A stretch of DNA of 64,000 nt from Varroa destructor (Eukaryota; Arthropoda; Arachnida; Mesostigmata; Varroidae), in contig NW_019211455.1 in the NCBI RefSeq assembly GCF_002443255.2, positions 31,337,778 through 31,401,777 on the forward strand. The letters are read 5' to 3'. Shown here piece after piece: positions 24,215 to 37,164 of this stretch (position 1 is its first letter; every line of letters starts with the position of its first letter). The notes under the pieces were generated by a model. The model was not told the DNA's origin. It saw nothing but the letters and a program-made list of their open reading frames with translations, and made no database searches. Both the position numbers and the translations under genes were made by a program.

Positions 24215-27200
24215 AATTAATGCACACATAGTATTCTAGCACACATAACACACGCGTAGTAGTAGCATATATACATATATTTAACATTCGATTCTTTATT
24301 AGGGATTTACCTTTTGTGCAACTCGATAGGTAAGATTTCTGAAGCGAGCACAACTCAGTTCAATATATCGTTCTTCGATTTTGTCAATAAGCCTAATTTG
24401 GCCAGCCAACTCCATGGATATGTAACAACACCGAACGTAACATGGACAGAAATCACCTCACAGCGCAGCATATTCCATTATTATACAATTGCTTTATGTA
24501 AGTTACGCGATTCTGCGCAATCTTTGCGTCGTTCGTCCTGTTTTGTGCCCACGTAAACGGTATAGGAATGAGCGTTACAAATGAACACCAGAACAGGCAG
24601 AAACTGGTGCTACCTTTGCGATACAATTACGCGAACAGTCTTCTCACGCGTAAGTTCCGCGTTCACAAACAGATCAACGCTAATAGATTATTTCTAAAGG
24701 AAAACGAATAGCAACCCTAGTATGTTCTCGCAATCGTGCTTCAGCTACAATTGCGAGAAAATGATCTGTTTCAATCGTGGTCACTAAATTGCAAATTTTG
24801 ATTTTCTGGAAGCACAGGTCCAGCAAGTCATACACAAATATTGTGTTATCGATCTGTAGGCCATCAATCACGACGAACTAAACCTCAAGGACATTAAACC
24901 TTAAACTGATAATTCAGGTATACACACACGTCATTGATGGCTAGCTAAATCTGTAAACTTGTTATTGTAAAGTCTATTTTCGTTTAAGTCATAAATACAT
25001 ATCTGCATATCACTAATCATCAGTCGTGCTGGTGGCATGCATTTTTTCTACTGTGATCGTCACAAGTCTCCGTCAAGTCGGACAGATCATGTTTTATCAA
25101 CGATAATCCTAGCTACATATTACCGGTGATTCTGTTTTCAATAGGCATAGTTCCATCAGGACGTTTGAAGTTGTATTTGGAATTTCGCACTAGCGATCGT
25201 AGGGTCGTATTTAGTGGGTTTTTGAGCTCGATATTGTTGACAAGTGCTAGCAAGACGAACCTTTGGTACGCGTCCCGGCAACTCCTATCTAAACGTAAAT
25301 TTTCGACCCAGTTACTTAGGTGATAATACTATTTGGCTAATGTTTTTCTGCTAATTATTATTCTCACATTGCGTGTTTTTGCAAAGTTGCGGTGTTACAA
25401 GGTTCGTTAGTTCGGCAAGCGCATAGCAAACGCTGAAAAGTATCCTGTAGGCAGACTATTTTAGGATAGCATTAGTGTATCGTAGCTAAAATAAAACTAA
25501 GCTGGCGATGTGTGGTTTGATGGAGCAGTTCGTCGGCCATTGGTCCTATAGACATAGTAGGTTCGGTCCTGATTTGTTGAAAGACATATCGAAGTTGGCA
25601 ACCATTCATGTGCAAAGGCCAAGACCATTTAGCTTTAATCTAGCGTAGGTGAACGGAGTATCGATTTGTTGACGGTATTCGTGTATTATAGAGACACGGA
25701 AGCTAAGCACCATTGGCGCTTTTATTACTGGCAACGATATTTTATAGAATTTAGGAGAAACTCACGTGGGGGTATCAAAGAGAGAAAAGCTGCCTGTCTA
25801 TTAGTGTACAAGTTTTCCTTTTAGATACGTCCTTTAATCGTTTATGGGAAGTATAACTGCTAACTAGACTTGTTCTCAGACCAGTTTTAAATAAAGCAGT
25901 GTCAAATGGCATTTCATATATTGACCTCACTATAGTTAAAACTACTAAGGTGTAGGCGAGATTTTACAAATTGTGTCCTTCCTCGCGTAGCTTGTGGTCA
26001 TAGGCAGCAGCTTTTGTTCTGCCAAGCCAATCTGGGCTATTGAAGTCAAGGTAATTGCCCTTTAAGTGACAATTATTCCAGAAACGCTTACCATTCGGCT
26101 CTTGTGAGCTGCGGGTCGTAAGATCCAACGCAGTTATTAGCCAACGGGAAGTTAATCGCCAGAAAAAAGATGACACTTAATAAAGCGCGTCTGTGGGCTG
26201 ATTGCATGAGTTTTGTTCAGTTCAAAACAATCTTCCACGGTAGCGAACCCACAACCAGTAAATAAGCCCTATCCAATCTTCTGTTAGATACAGCGGCACG
26301 TGTTTACTAGCAACAGGACACTGGACTATATCAGACTTCTTAATGGCAGATATTGTTCATGAAATATTCACATAAAGAGTTGCTCAGCTGATCAGAGTCA
26401 TTAACTAGTTTCGATGCTATAAAGTATAGTTCGATAGAAACATGCAGCTGCGCTGGATTTGGGTTATGACTTTGAAAGGAACTTTCTTCCTAATTTTGCC
26501 CCGAGTGGAAATATAGCCTATCCTCTATCTGTCCTTATTAGCGCACGATATTAACAACTGGTATCGATTTATTAAAAAATGCGATAGTAAAGAATGATCG
26601 TCCTTTATCAGGGGAAATCTAATGGCGTTGTTCGGTTACGAACGATGGTGACTGCTAATCGTCCGTTTAGCAGTCCGCATGACAATGGTAATACAAACAA
26701 TAATAATAACATTTTGGCATTAAATATTCCTCAGTAATATTCTATTATAAATTATCGGTATTTTGGGATTACTTTTGTAACGGCATGTTTGTTCCGATTT
26801 TCTGGGATCTAGAGGAAAACAGAAATGAATCACCATAGACGAACACGCTATAGACTATAGAATTATAGTTTCGAGTCGGGGGAACCGCATACGGCACACG
26901 TCTGAAGTAGCGAGTCATCGGAACTTTGATAGTTCCTATCCACTAGAACTAGCCTAGTTAGATTAACATAGAGTAGAAGGAAAATATGACCTTATTTCGA
27001 ACTGAACTTGAATGTCTCTACTATTCCTTTTTGAGATTACCCTTGATAATCAAGTTGTTAAGTTTATCTAGTGGTTACCTCTGAAGTCCTAAAAACGTAC
27101 GTTTGCATAGTTGTGCCAAATAAAAATCCACCACGTTTGTGCTTAGCTATGCAATGTCAGTGGCAAGGAATGATCAGACGAAATAATCAACCCATCTCGC

Positions 27201-28963
27201 TTCTATCAGGATAATTAGTTTCCACTTTGTTTTCCTTCTGTCTACCCAGAGTTACTTCAGTTTCGTTATCCGCACAACCCCAAACCATCATCATAGTTCA
27301 CTAACGACCAGCAATCGTTTTACATACACAAAAAATAAATCAAACCAGCATAATAGAGAGACTTCCATCGTCTATTAAAAAAAAATGCTGTATGATGCAA
27401 TTTAACAGTCAAGAGAGAAGCTTTAGCACAGATGATTTTATTTGAAATCGTTGCTTCGGCGTCTCTGTTTGTTCGGCTTTCTTCGTTTTCAATCGAAGCT
27501 ACGAGGATTGGATAGAAGAAGCTTACGTACTGGACAATTGCATCACCTAAGGAATACTATTAAATAAGTATTCAGTACCGGCCGATGTTTTAAACAAAGG
27601 TATTGAGCGTGCTATTATTTACTGTTGGGCGCTGTAATCACCCTGTATAGTGATGAGATTCTCTGTAATACATAAAAGCTATATCTAGTTTTTTAGGGGA
27701 AAAAAAAGCCCATCTAAGCGCAATATTAGATCCATTACCAACAAGTTTATCGTTTGGCTACCTGTCAAGCGCCATTTATATGAGCCGATAATGGCCTCTT
27801 CTGCTATTGAATTTCTGAGAAATTTCTCACGATAGAGAAGAGAGAACATAATTTTGTTAGGTTAATTAATAAAAAGTGGGTACTTATGATTCTTAGGATT
27901 CGCTTCTTGCGCTGCTGCTCAGTCCGAGATTCCAAAACGTATCTCACAGCGCCCAATAGTAATAATGGCGCGCTCAATACTTTTGTTTAAAACTGTCATT
28001 GGTTATGATCTATACCGGGACGACCGGCCAATGCATCGGTTAGGCACATTTTTTAATGTTCTAGACCCTTTTTCTTGTATACACTTATATTCTTCAGATG
28101 AGCAGTCTTTCGAATTCCGATTTAGTTCAGGGTGTTCCTGTATTTAGGATAAAAAAAAAAACAGCATTTTTTAAATGCTTTAAGCCTTAAAGACAATTTG
28201 CTGTTTTGTGCACAAAGTTAGATACCTATATAGCGCTCTTCTCTCGCTGTCAATGCTAGAAGTAGAAAGGCGCAGAAAAGCGAAGATTATGAAGACATTT
28301 AATCATATAAGTGTTGGTCTTCAGCGAAACGCCGTGAACATCATATCAAATACATTTTAACAAGCTGGTGGTGCTATTGAGATAAGCCTCGAATAAAGAT
28401 AATGATTAAACCGTTCATGACAAGAGTTTTGCGGCTCATTTCATATTTTCACGGCGGTATTTCTGGCAGCTCTGGATTGCTTGAGGTTAAAAAAAAAAAA
28501 GGACGAAATGTCTGATCGAACCAAAAGATGATCTATTCTTGCTTTACGAACATCTAAGATACACTTCTAAGACTTGGTAAAACCAAACCTATTTTCCCAT
28601 AAGTTTGTACGAAGTTTAATACAACACGCTGACTATTTTTCTGTTCGTAAGATGCGCAGGCGCTTAGGGGATAGACTAAGATCTTTGATTTTATTATATT
28701 AAAAGGATATATATTATTATTATATTATAATTTATCAAAAGGATGCATTTTAACTTAACGCAAAAGTACCTTTCGAGCTTCTCGATGAACATGAGGTTCT
28801 TTGTTACCTTCTTAGTGTCTTCATTCGATGTGCAAATGACTGGCTTTTCGAATAATTGCTTGAGCGCCTAGCTCCATTGAAACGGTGTTCATAACATCCA
28901 AATGTATACATTGCTCCTTCACAACTGTGATCTGTTCAAGTAGGTAGAGCCAGACATCAAAGA
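24215..28963. other. No gene recognised
   Basis: AT-rich, low-information sequence with short ORFs, several A or T homopolymers (for example 28144-28155 and 28489-28500) and an ATT-rich patch near 28690-28735. No gene or RNA is supported. Confidence 0.4.
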
Positions 28964-28969
28964 ACTCAC

Positions 28970-29021
28970 CCGTCACCCGTCCTTTGACAGAAGGGATAGA
29001 TCTACCGTTGACATAGAAGAG
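28970..29021 (-). CDS. Exon-like 52-bp segment, unidentified
   Basis: On the minus strand an AG acceptor (GTATCTAG, AG at 29023-29022) is followed by 52 bases reading LFYVNGRSIPSVKGRVT, then a strong donor ACGG|gtgagt (GT at 28969-28968). It starts in phase 0 and ends in phase 1. It lies in a GC-richer patch (29080-29500) where another minus-strand open segment near 29220-29140 reads QRVVGLVEGDIVLLNRKPV. No family is recognised and both pieces are short enough to be chance. Confidence 0.15.
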
Positions 29022-29749
29022 CTAGATACAGTTGTGGGTGTCAAAATCCCTACCGAGTAGATCTTATATGCGATGGGACCTAATGGGGTCGGACGAAATA
29101 GAATCAGTGGCCGAGGAATAGGGCTTTTGCGACTCAAACGGGTTTCCGGTTGAGCAGAACAATGTCGCCTTCTACCAGTCCGACGACGCGCTGGCTGGCC
29201 AAGTAACTGTGATGACATGATATGGCCGCCAATACCTATATGCACGTACTAATAATCGACGAATGGTCTTGGACATTGGCTCCAGCTGCTCCGAGGGCCG
29301 ATGTTGCCAACCAATGAAACGCATTAAAGAGGCAATTTATTGTAAAGCGAACGTTGCAAAACAATTCTAGTCTATCCGTACGCTAGCGCTAGCAACACCC
29401 GAAACGAGCCGCGACGGCATGACCGCGGCCGGCGCGCGACGGCAGCACGGACCGAAGTTGTTGTTATTGGTGAAAAGCCGGCAGCATCACGCAGCAAGCC
29501 GCCTCTTAGAATCAAATGAGTAACACTCACACGCGTTTCGATAATACATTCCCGATGGCGTCATATCACGTAAGAAAATCATGCTATATACTATGCTTAT
29601 ACTATTGTGTGTGTATTTATGGCAGATCTACGAGGTTATTTGGTAGAAGCATTGGATTGCGTGATGTCTGTTCCAGTGACAAGTAGCTAGTAGAAAAAGC
29701 AATACTCACGTACCGAACTTACCGCGACAAGGACAGAATACTCAATTTG
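29022..29749. other. GC-richer patch, no firm gene
   Basis: The G+C content is raised, with a CpG-dense stretch at about 29400-29460. It may be a promoter or 5' exon, but I cannot define a start, an exon chain or a strand. Confidence 0.25.
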
Positions 29750-29776
29750 CCCCCCCCCCACCCCACCCCACCCCCC
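29750..29776 (-). repeat. C-rich tract; G-quadruplex motif on minus strand
   Basis: The plus strand has runs of 10, 4, 4 and 6 C, each pair separated by one A. The minus strand therefore carries four G-tracts of at least four G with single-T loops, the pattern that most readily folds into a parallel G-quadruplex. Function here is unknown. It could also be a site of polymerase slippage and length variation. Confidence 0.85.
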
Positions 29777-29850
29777 GTAAACATGCATAATATAGGAGAT
29801 TGCTTAAATGGCTAACTAATTGTACTGTACAAATCTCGTATAGCGTTTGT

Positions 29851-29885
29851 CAATGGAACACCCACCTCGACTGGGTGTTCCATTG
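29851..29885. other. Perfect hairpin, 14-bp stem, 7-nt loop
   Basis: The arms CAATGGAACACCCA (29851-29864) and TGGGTGTTCCATTG (29872-29885) are perfect reverse complements around CCTCGAC. No T-run or gene end adjoins it, so it is not a bacterial-type terminator. It is too short on its own for a pre-miRNA. Confidence 0.85.
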
Positions 29886-32800
29886 TTGCTCGTACGGTAG
29901 AGTCCGGGCGTTATATAATATCTACTATTATGTGTTAATGGTACGTTTCAAGCTATTAGGATCGAGGCGAAATTACTTCACTTCACATTATCCACGACCT
30001 AAATTCGTCTTAGTTTATGTATACCGTTACGATACTCGAATCAGATGCTAAACCTAAAACTAAAAAAATCTAAACCAGCGGATCTATTTATTTAGGATAT
30101 CCTATTTGTTGCAATGAGGTCTAGCGACAACTCCTGTTCGTAATAAGATATTTATAGCTATCTTTCTAAGGCCATATTGATACGTTGGCTACAATGTGAA
30201 GACTGCCTAGGCATAAAGTCGGTTACCTATATGTGTAAGACTATCTAGAATAACTTGTCGTGGACATGTTGCCCTAGCCTAAATCAATCTGTTTTCACCG
30301 ACGCTCGCGCGCTATAGTTTAGCACAAGTGATTGTTGCTAGGGAAGAAGCACCATTGAAACTTATCGTTACGCGCGTTATGTTGAAATATTATACACATC
30401 TTTCGTTTGCCCTATGGTCATGTTTAATCACGTTACAGAAAGGGGAAAATACAGCCACGTTTCCAGTTAACAGCCACACCGTAAACATGCGGCAGTGACT
30501 ATCGACTCTGTTTACGCGATAACTTTAAATGGCTCCTTTCAGTTTGGCCAGGAAAAACGCACCGCTTTTACAATATTTGTCGTTGATAATCTGATAGAGT
30601 TTGGAACGCATTTATTACGATTCTAATTCTATAAAAGCTCGTTCTAGATCAACTGCGATTCTAGTACGGTATCAAACGGATTTTAGGAAAGCAAATTGCT
30701 CTACGAAAGTTTCTCGTACAAAGGCTCAACGGTCAATTCGACCATTGTAACCAACGAGTGCACCCTTTTATCCGAGCAATTATTCATTTTTATTCAGTTT
30801 AGAATTTTCGCCACCTTTATACCTACACTATTTCTAGTTCGTCATAATTTATAAAATGTCCTAAATCCCCCAGGACTAACAAAGGGCCCACAGTCAAGAA
30901 CGTCAACTGCTGCATAGGCAGAACAAGAAGCTAAACTTAGTCAATAAGCACGGCATTGTAGCAGAAACATAAATAAGGTCAACGCAAAGAAGATGAACAG
31001 TAATGATGATTTATTACTGCTATCATAATATAGATACGCTGTGATTTTCGTCTATTTTTCACGCGCAATCTTTGTCTGGTCAGAAATCTATCAGTCTATA
31101 TATAGCAATCAGCCTCTTGGCTGACCAATAATAATGGACAGATAAAATCTTATTCTCGTAGATTTCCCTATCGGAAATCTTTCTTTGCTATTCTTCTTCG
31201 GACAACTCTTCGACGCCGTACACTATAGAAAATCATAATAACTCAGGGCTGTTGTTATCTCACCCTACTACGTAATGATCTTGAGTTACTTTTGATCTTA
31301 TTTGTTATTATAAAATAATCTGACATGAAAATACGAGCTTACGTCTAAGCTTATGTGTCTGAAACGTCAGATGTTCAGATGGTTCATTTGGCCTTTTCTG
31401 TATCCAAGTCCTGTTAACTTTGGTTCTGTTTGTATACGTATTTTTTTTCTCTGTCGCGTAATGCAGTGGAAATATAGTGCTTTTAAATATGCGAGTTTGT
31501 TTTTAACACTAGACAATCCATTAAAGTGATAAAGGTTCACTCGATAGCCCTGTTTGTGTTAAACTTCTATCTATCGCAGAGTTCACAGAGAGAAGGATAA
31601 TTTCAAAGCCAGTATAGGTAACTTTTGACGTGCTCTTACGACCTTTCGTTGGGTCAAACAAGTGTGACAATCAAAATAGCGTATCAGAAAATTGTTACAA
31701 CCGTTAAGTCAGCCAGGAGAAGTATAGTTAAGCTATTCTTTCTGGATTGATCGACTTTTTTATTCATGTATGCCACGTTAGGACGCCACGAATAGGACTC
31801 ACTGTAATTGATCACCTACCCAGTCTCAGCTCGTCTGGGTCTGAGAATCTAGTTTACGGTACACAGTACAGGATCGCGCGTCTAAATTCGAATTTTCTGC
31901 GCTATGTCTCTAAGACTGTATCTAAACAAGCATAAAGAGCTAACTTCATACAGCTAACTTCGTTATAATATCTTCATGAGTGGAGTATACGTAAAGCGTT
32001 GCTTAAATACGGAAATTTCAGTGAAACTGCATTTAATTGAAATTGTTATGTCGACAGCAGGAAAAAGGGCCAGTAAGTACAACAAGTGCAAACAAAAAGG
32101 TGCAAAGGCCTTAAACAGACAAACCGGTAAAACCTGTCTCGAAGATCCAATCGGGAACTGGTGTTCCCCTCGTTGAAGTAGGCATCAATTTCCAGGTGTA
32201 CCAAAAATGGCTTCAAGCCATTTCGGTAAATATTTGAGCCCTGTAAATAAAAATATTAATGAAGACATTTCGACTCGTCTCACAAAAATGTTACTCGACC
32301 TTTTCGAGAGTCGCCTGTAAAATGGGCTATGTGGGCCATCAATTTTTGCCCACTGAAATTAATCTCCCAGCACGAAGAGACTGGACCGAAGTTTATCTTC
32401 GTTAAAATTAGCACACTTTTATCCGTCGTGTCTTCACTTGATGATAGTTACAAACTGAGGCATGAAGATAAATAAAATACAGTCCCAATAAGCAATAATA
32501 GTACGTGTATAGTCTCGTTATATTACGCAACGGAAACGGTATTGGTAGCATAAGTTTTACTATATAGACAGGTGGCTGGCGTATAAGCTGCAAACAATAT
32601 ATGCAGCTTATATTTATATAATCAATAAATACAGATCAATTAGACTGCAACTGTGCAACAAGTCAACAGTTTCAAAGCGAAGGGCTTTCAAATAACAAGC
32701 ATCCCATAAATTAACGTTGCCTTTTAAGAAGCGCGAAGTTATTGTCGATGTCAATTACTTAACCAAAAACTGTAGTAGCGTCTGCAACTAGAAGTTCTGA

Positions 32801-34816
32801 AAGGCCGCTAGCGCTGGTTCAAGATCATACAAACAAGAGGGGGCAAAGCCTATTCTAAAGTTAGCATAACACTATTATATAGACTGCCACATTAAAGAAC
32901 CGATTACTCACTTAAGCTGACCAACAACTCCCCCTTTTCTACTTGTCGTCAAACTCCAGAATTGGCCAGTTATGATCATTTTAGACCGTACGTACTGTTG
33001 AAAACCTGCAATTCACAACGGCTGGCTTTACGTTTAGCTGTGACATGGTTAAATCACGATGTTTATCATAATGACAAATGTTGGTATTTACGATCACCGA
33101 GCGTTTATATGACATAACTTCCGTGTAAAAAAAAAAATAGTCGAATCCGAAATTGAACCGTTTTTATGACCTCGAAATTTTGGATAGATGACTGATTATG
33201 GTGAATTCACTGTCTTTTACAGTAGAGTCGGATTTAATATTCCATTTCAGATATGATAGAACGACGCCTCTGAACTACGTGGTTTTATCCTTTTATTTGT
33301 TGCCTTTTTACCATAAACTTCGTATGACATTAAGATAAACACTTAATCGGGCTGCAAAATGCAGTGGAGACCCTGAACCCAGTTACGCGAATTCATATGC
33401 ATCCAGGTGTTGTGTATAGCTTGTCTGTATTATCAATTAAAAACTAAGTAGCTTCAAAGCACAACTTACTTCAGTAGAAATATGAAATTAAACGAAGGTA
33501 TCGTATTTTCGCCTTCGTTGTCAACAACGTATCGTACGCTGTTACTTTTGAAAGAAATACAGACGACTCTATTATCAATAATAAAACAACATTATCGTTA
33601 TTATATGCGCCACATTACAAATTATCACGATTATAGATCCAAATCTATCATGAATAAATATTTATCCTACAATAGTTTTATATGCTTTAGTGCAATCAAA
33701 TTGGTTTTAGAAAACGACGCAGCTGATCGATATGTCTGTACTTTGGGCAATACAACACCCGGTTTCACAGTGCCCAGCAGAACTTCATCATATGGATTTA
33801 TAGTAAACAAATCGTTATCTTTGGCCTGCAAAAATTCGCAGTGAGTCGTTATCAGGCATCGTTTCTTCTAGTCATAATTACAGCCTTCTCCATGAAGAAA
33901 AGAGACATACAGCAGTTCTTCTTTAACTTCATGGCTTTATGCAATGACAGACGTCTTCACACGAGATCATTGTAGCTTATATGGTATCGCCTCATGCCCA
34001 TATGGTCGCACCATTCCTTACATATATATATATACACACACGTCGACAGTTTGAAAAGCTGTAGTTGTAGCTTAACAGAGAAATAAGTCCTTTTTTTTTT
34101 TTTTCCTCAAATGCTGTTTTATTTCTGAATATAGTATCCTTGTAAGTCCCCCACCGTAATTCCCACCGATGTTCCCAACTACTTAATCCGCCCAAGCAAC
34201 TGTTGTATCTTGCCTTGAAAAATGTGCGTTGACAAATGTAATAGCCTCTTTATATCATGAAAATATTTGTTTTCTGGGCGATATCTCAAGACTAAGGAAC
34301 ATGTGAAAATTGCTGGGGGCCAGATCTGATGAATGTGGTCAATTCACTTGAACCCCTGCAATAGAGACCACTGAAGTGTGAGACGGCGCATTATTTTTTT
34401 TGTGAAACAACACTACTTTTCAGTACTAATATCGATTAACACAAATAGACGTTAAAAAACAACTGAGTGTTTAAATATGGCTGAAATTTTCACGAATATT
34501 ATTCAATGCAGGCCAAATATATAACCAGAACATGTGTGGCGAATAACGCCATCTTTGTAATGAGACCGTGGCTATGCATGCATGTATAAATACATGTAGA
34601 ATAAAAAAATTGTAAGATATAGCGAATCTTTGTAGCTTTAAAACGCTTTATCTTAAGTCTGAATAGAGGCCTTCCAACAATTTTAACATACCTCCTACTG
34701 CCAAATGTCAGCTTTCAAGTGACACCGACCCCGGCCAGACGCGATTCACGTTATCTTAGATATATGACTGTTAAACCACCTAGCTAGAAAAACGGTCAGC
34801 ATTTTTCAACAACCCA
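29886..34816. other. No gene recognised
   Basis: Short ORFs only. A 120-codon plus-strand ORF (33482-33844) has no family feature and is within chance expectation. An 11-bp perfect hairpin is at 32582-32612. Confidence 0.4.
32582..32612. other. Perfect hairpin, 11-bp stem, 9-nt loop
   Basis: The arms TATAAGCTGCA (32582-32592) and TGCAGCTTATA (32602-32612) flank AACAATATA. No associated gene is visible. Confidence 0.8.
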
Positions 34817-34843
34817 ATATGTATATGTATATGTATATATATG

Positions 34844-34891
<48 letters not shown>

Positions 34892-34897
34892 CATATC

Positions 34898-34961
<64 letters not shown>

Positions 34962-34962
34962 G
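34817..34962. repeat. Long TA/TACA low-complexity array
   Basis: About 145 bp of TA dinucleotides interrupted at semi-regular intervals by TACA or TGTA, suggesting a roughly 20-bp higher-order unit. It is almost self-complementary. The Ile/Tyr-rich minus-strand ORF at 34897-35082 is an artefact of it. Confidence 0.9.
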
Positions 34963-37125
34963 CAATTTGACCATAGCAGAGTGATTACGGCAGGAAAAAG
35001 GGGCCAAAGAGGTTAAGTGGAAGCAACTTTTTCTCCACTTACATAGCAAAAGGAGCTGCATAGACACCCACAGAAACATCATACCATGTTTTGAAACAGA
35101 TCAGAGCATATTTCCTGAGACATATTTCAGACGATTTTCCCTCTGTCGGTCGTGAAAGAACAAACAGCGAAGTAAAGGACGTTAAGCTTGTCAGTCCCCG
35201 AGAAAATCCCTGTTCCTTGGACGATAAATTCCGACGAAAAGCGATAGGCATTTCTGTGACGAGGCCTTTTCTAAATCATTGAAAGCTACTCATTGATAAA
35301 AGACGACTACCTTCGCTTCCATGCGAGAGAAAAAAAAAAACCAGAGAAATTAACAGGAACGCATCAGGCCAGATACAGCTACTTCAGAAAAGCGATGGCC
35401 ATGAGGGCATACAATTCACTTAGCTTATGATTATTTCTGGCAGAATGAGGAGAAATAAAATTGAATAGCCCTTATCGGCAACAGACATTTCAAAGACCGA
35501 GTGGCATACGCTGTACATTTATGCTAGGCAACTTAAAAGGGATTTCTCAGTGCTGTATCGGGATGGGCCCACAGGTGTGCAGTTAAACCAAAGTGATAAC
35601 GTTGATTAGGTATACTCATGAACATATAATGAAACAAAAATCTATTTTGGTCATCTTGAAGGATAGTCCTTTACAGAACAGCCAGTGCGTTCTCGTTTAT
35701 GAATATTAAATTTTTAACTTAGACGGTCATTCGAGAATCGTATGCACTAAGTTTGCTAACGTAACTGATAGTTATCTCTAATACAACGAACTAGAACAGT
35801 AACAATAATATACGTAGTTTTTATAGAAATCAACACACAGCCGTTGTAAATCTCGTACACAAGCATAATTGCTTTTCTCATTATTGTTGTACTAGTTTAT
35901 ATTAGCGTCAGCCGATAGGATTAAATGGATAGTCATGATGCTTTGTTGCCACTCAATGGAGACACACAGAGAGGCTATTACCGAAAGATGATGATCAATC
36001 AGCAGATATTTTCCCCTCTCCTTTTGTTTATTTCTTGTAGTGGCAAAATTGGCATGGCATTAGATCTCACAAATCTGAAAAAGTGGCGGAGTGTCTTCAG
36101 ATATTATTAACAGCAACACAAAATAACTGAAGTGTTTCTTCGGGCCAATTTTTAGCTGCACAACGTAATTTACATGCTCGCATATGTCTACTGATTGATT
36201 TAGTATGCTAAGAAAAATATTGTTTGCAGTTTTTTTTTTTTTTCTTTATACCGTCCTTCATAAATGGGGCTTGTTTTCGTAGAAAAAAGCTCAAGTACAC
36301 AAAAAAGCATGACCTACATATATGTATATATCTCTGGTACAAGCGAATCCAGTGAACTCTGAGGGTGAAGAACTTACGCGCTGTTAGCAAACGAAATCCG
36401 ACCGGTAAATACTCCAATTTTCTAAAAATTTGTGCGAAAAAAAAACGGTTGAGTTCACTCCAAAAGAAATTACTTCAGAAGGAAAAACATTTTTAGGTCT
36501 CAAAAAAATCAACGACGTTTAACGGTGAAGTTGCTGTTCGTCGAAGGACTTCTGCATTGAGCAAAGGAGTATCCAACGTTGGCTTTACCTCGCGTATTTC
36601 CGTGATCTAAGTCCGTGTCATTAGTGGGCCTTTTCCTAGGAAGGGCAACCAGTGGGTATATATATTCCACTGTCGATTTACTCCAAAACGTTAGAGATAG
36701 AAAAATGATGTGTGAGAAAATGAATAGAGAGTATACACGGCTGTCTATAGTACTATGATAGCCGTAAACGAAAGTCTCTTACTAGAGAACCGCACTTCGA
36801 TTTGTTGAACACCGTTACCATTTAATTGTAAAAAGTTTGGTACCATGGCACTTGTATCCTCGCTCTAAATTATCTATAATTATGCGATAAAATTTTGGCT
36901 AATGCCGCAGTCTGCTAGTAGCAGTTCAGCTCAAATATGTTTCTTCAGTAATCCTTGTTGTGTGGCATATATTTTTCGAATTAATCGTATGAATTAAAGT
37001 TATTTATATTGTTATCATGTGAGTAACCTACTTTTAACGCTGAAATGAAATTATGATTCTGCAAGCTAATTTTCAAAGCGTGTAAAATCAATCAGTTATA
37101 CTGCCGTTCATTATTCGGGTGTCAG
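34963..37125. other. No gene recognised
   Basis: Short ORFs only. If the Tc1-like ends at about 35374 and 37159 belong together, this would be the body of a decayed transposon, but I see no transposase signature in it. Confidence 0.35.
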
Positions 37126-37159
37126 TCTTCATATGGCCAGACTTTTGATCACTGCTGTA
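37126..37159 (-). mobile_element. Possible Tc1/mariner-type terminal inverted repeat
   Basis: Read on the minus strand from 37159, TACAGCAGTGATCAAAAGTC is followed by TGGCCATA. This resembles the ends of Tc1-like transposons (TACAGT.G...CAAAAGT.TGGAC type) and sits at a TATA target. The element would lie to lower coordinates. A weak counterpart (TACAGC...GAAAAG...TGGCCAT) is at about 35374-35402, giving a span near 1.8 kb, usual for Tc1 elements. No transposase is recognisable between them, so it would be a decayed or non-autonomous copy. The resemblance is from memory of the family and could be coincidental. Confidence 0.25.
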
Positions 37160-37164
37160 TACTG

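Noticed and set aside
34897..35082. Minus ORF rich in Ile and Tyr
   Set aside because: It is a translation of the TA/TACA array.
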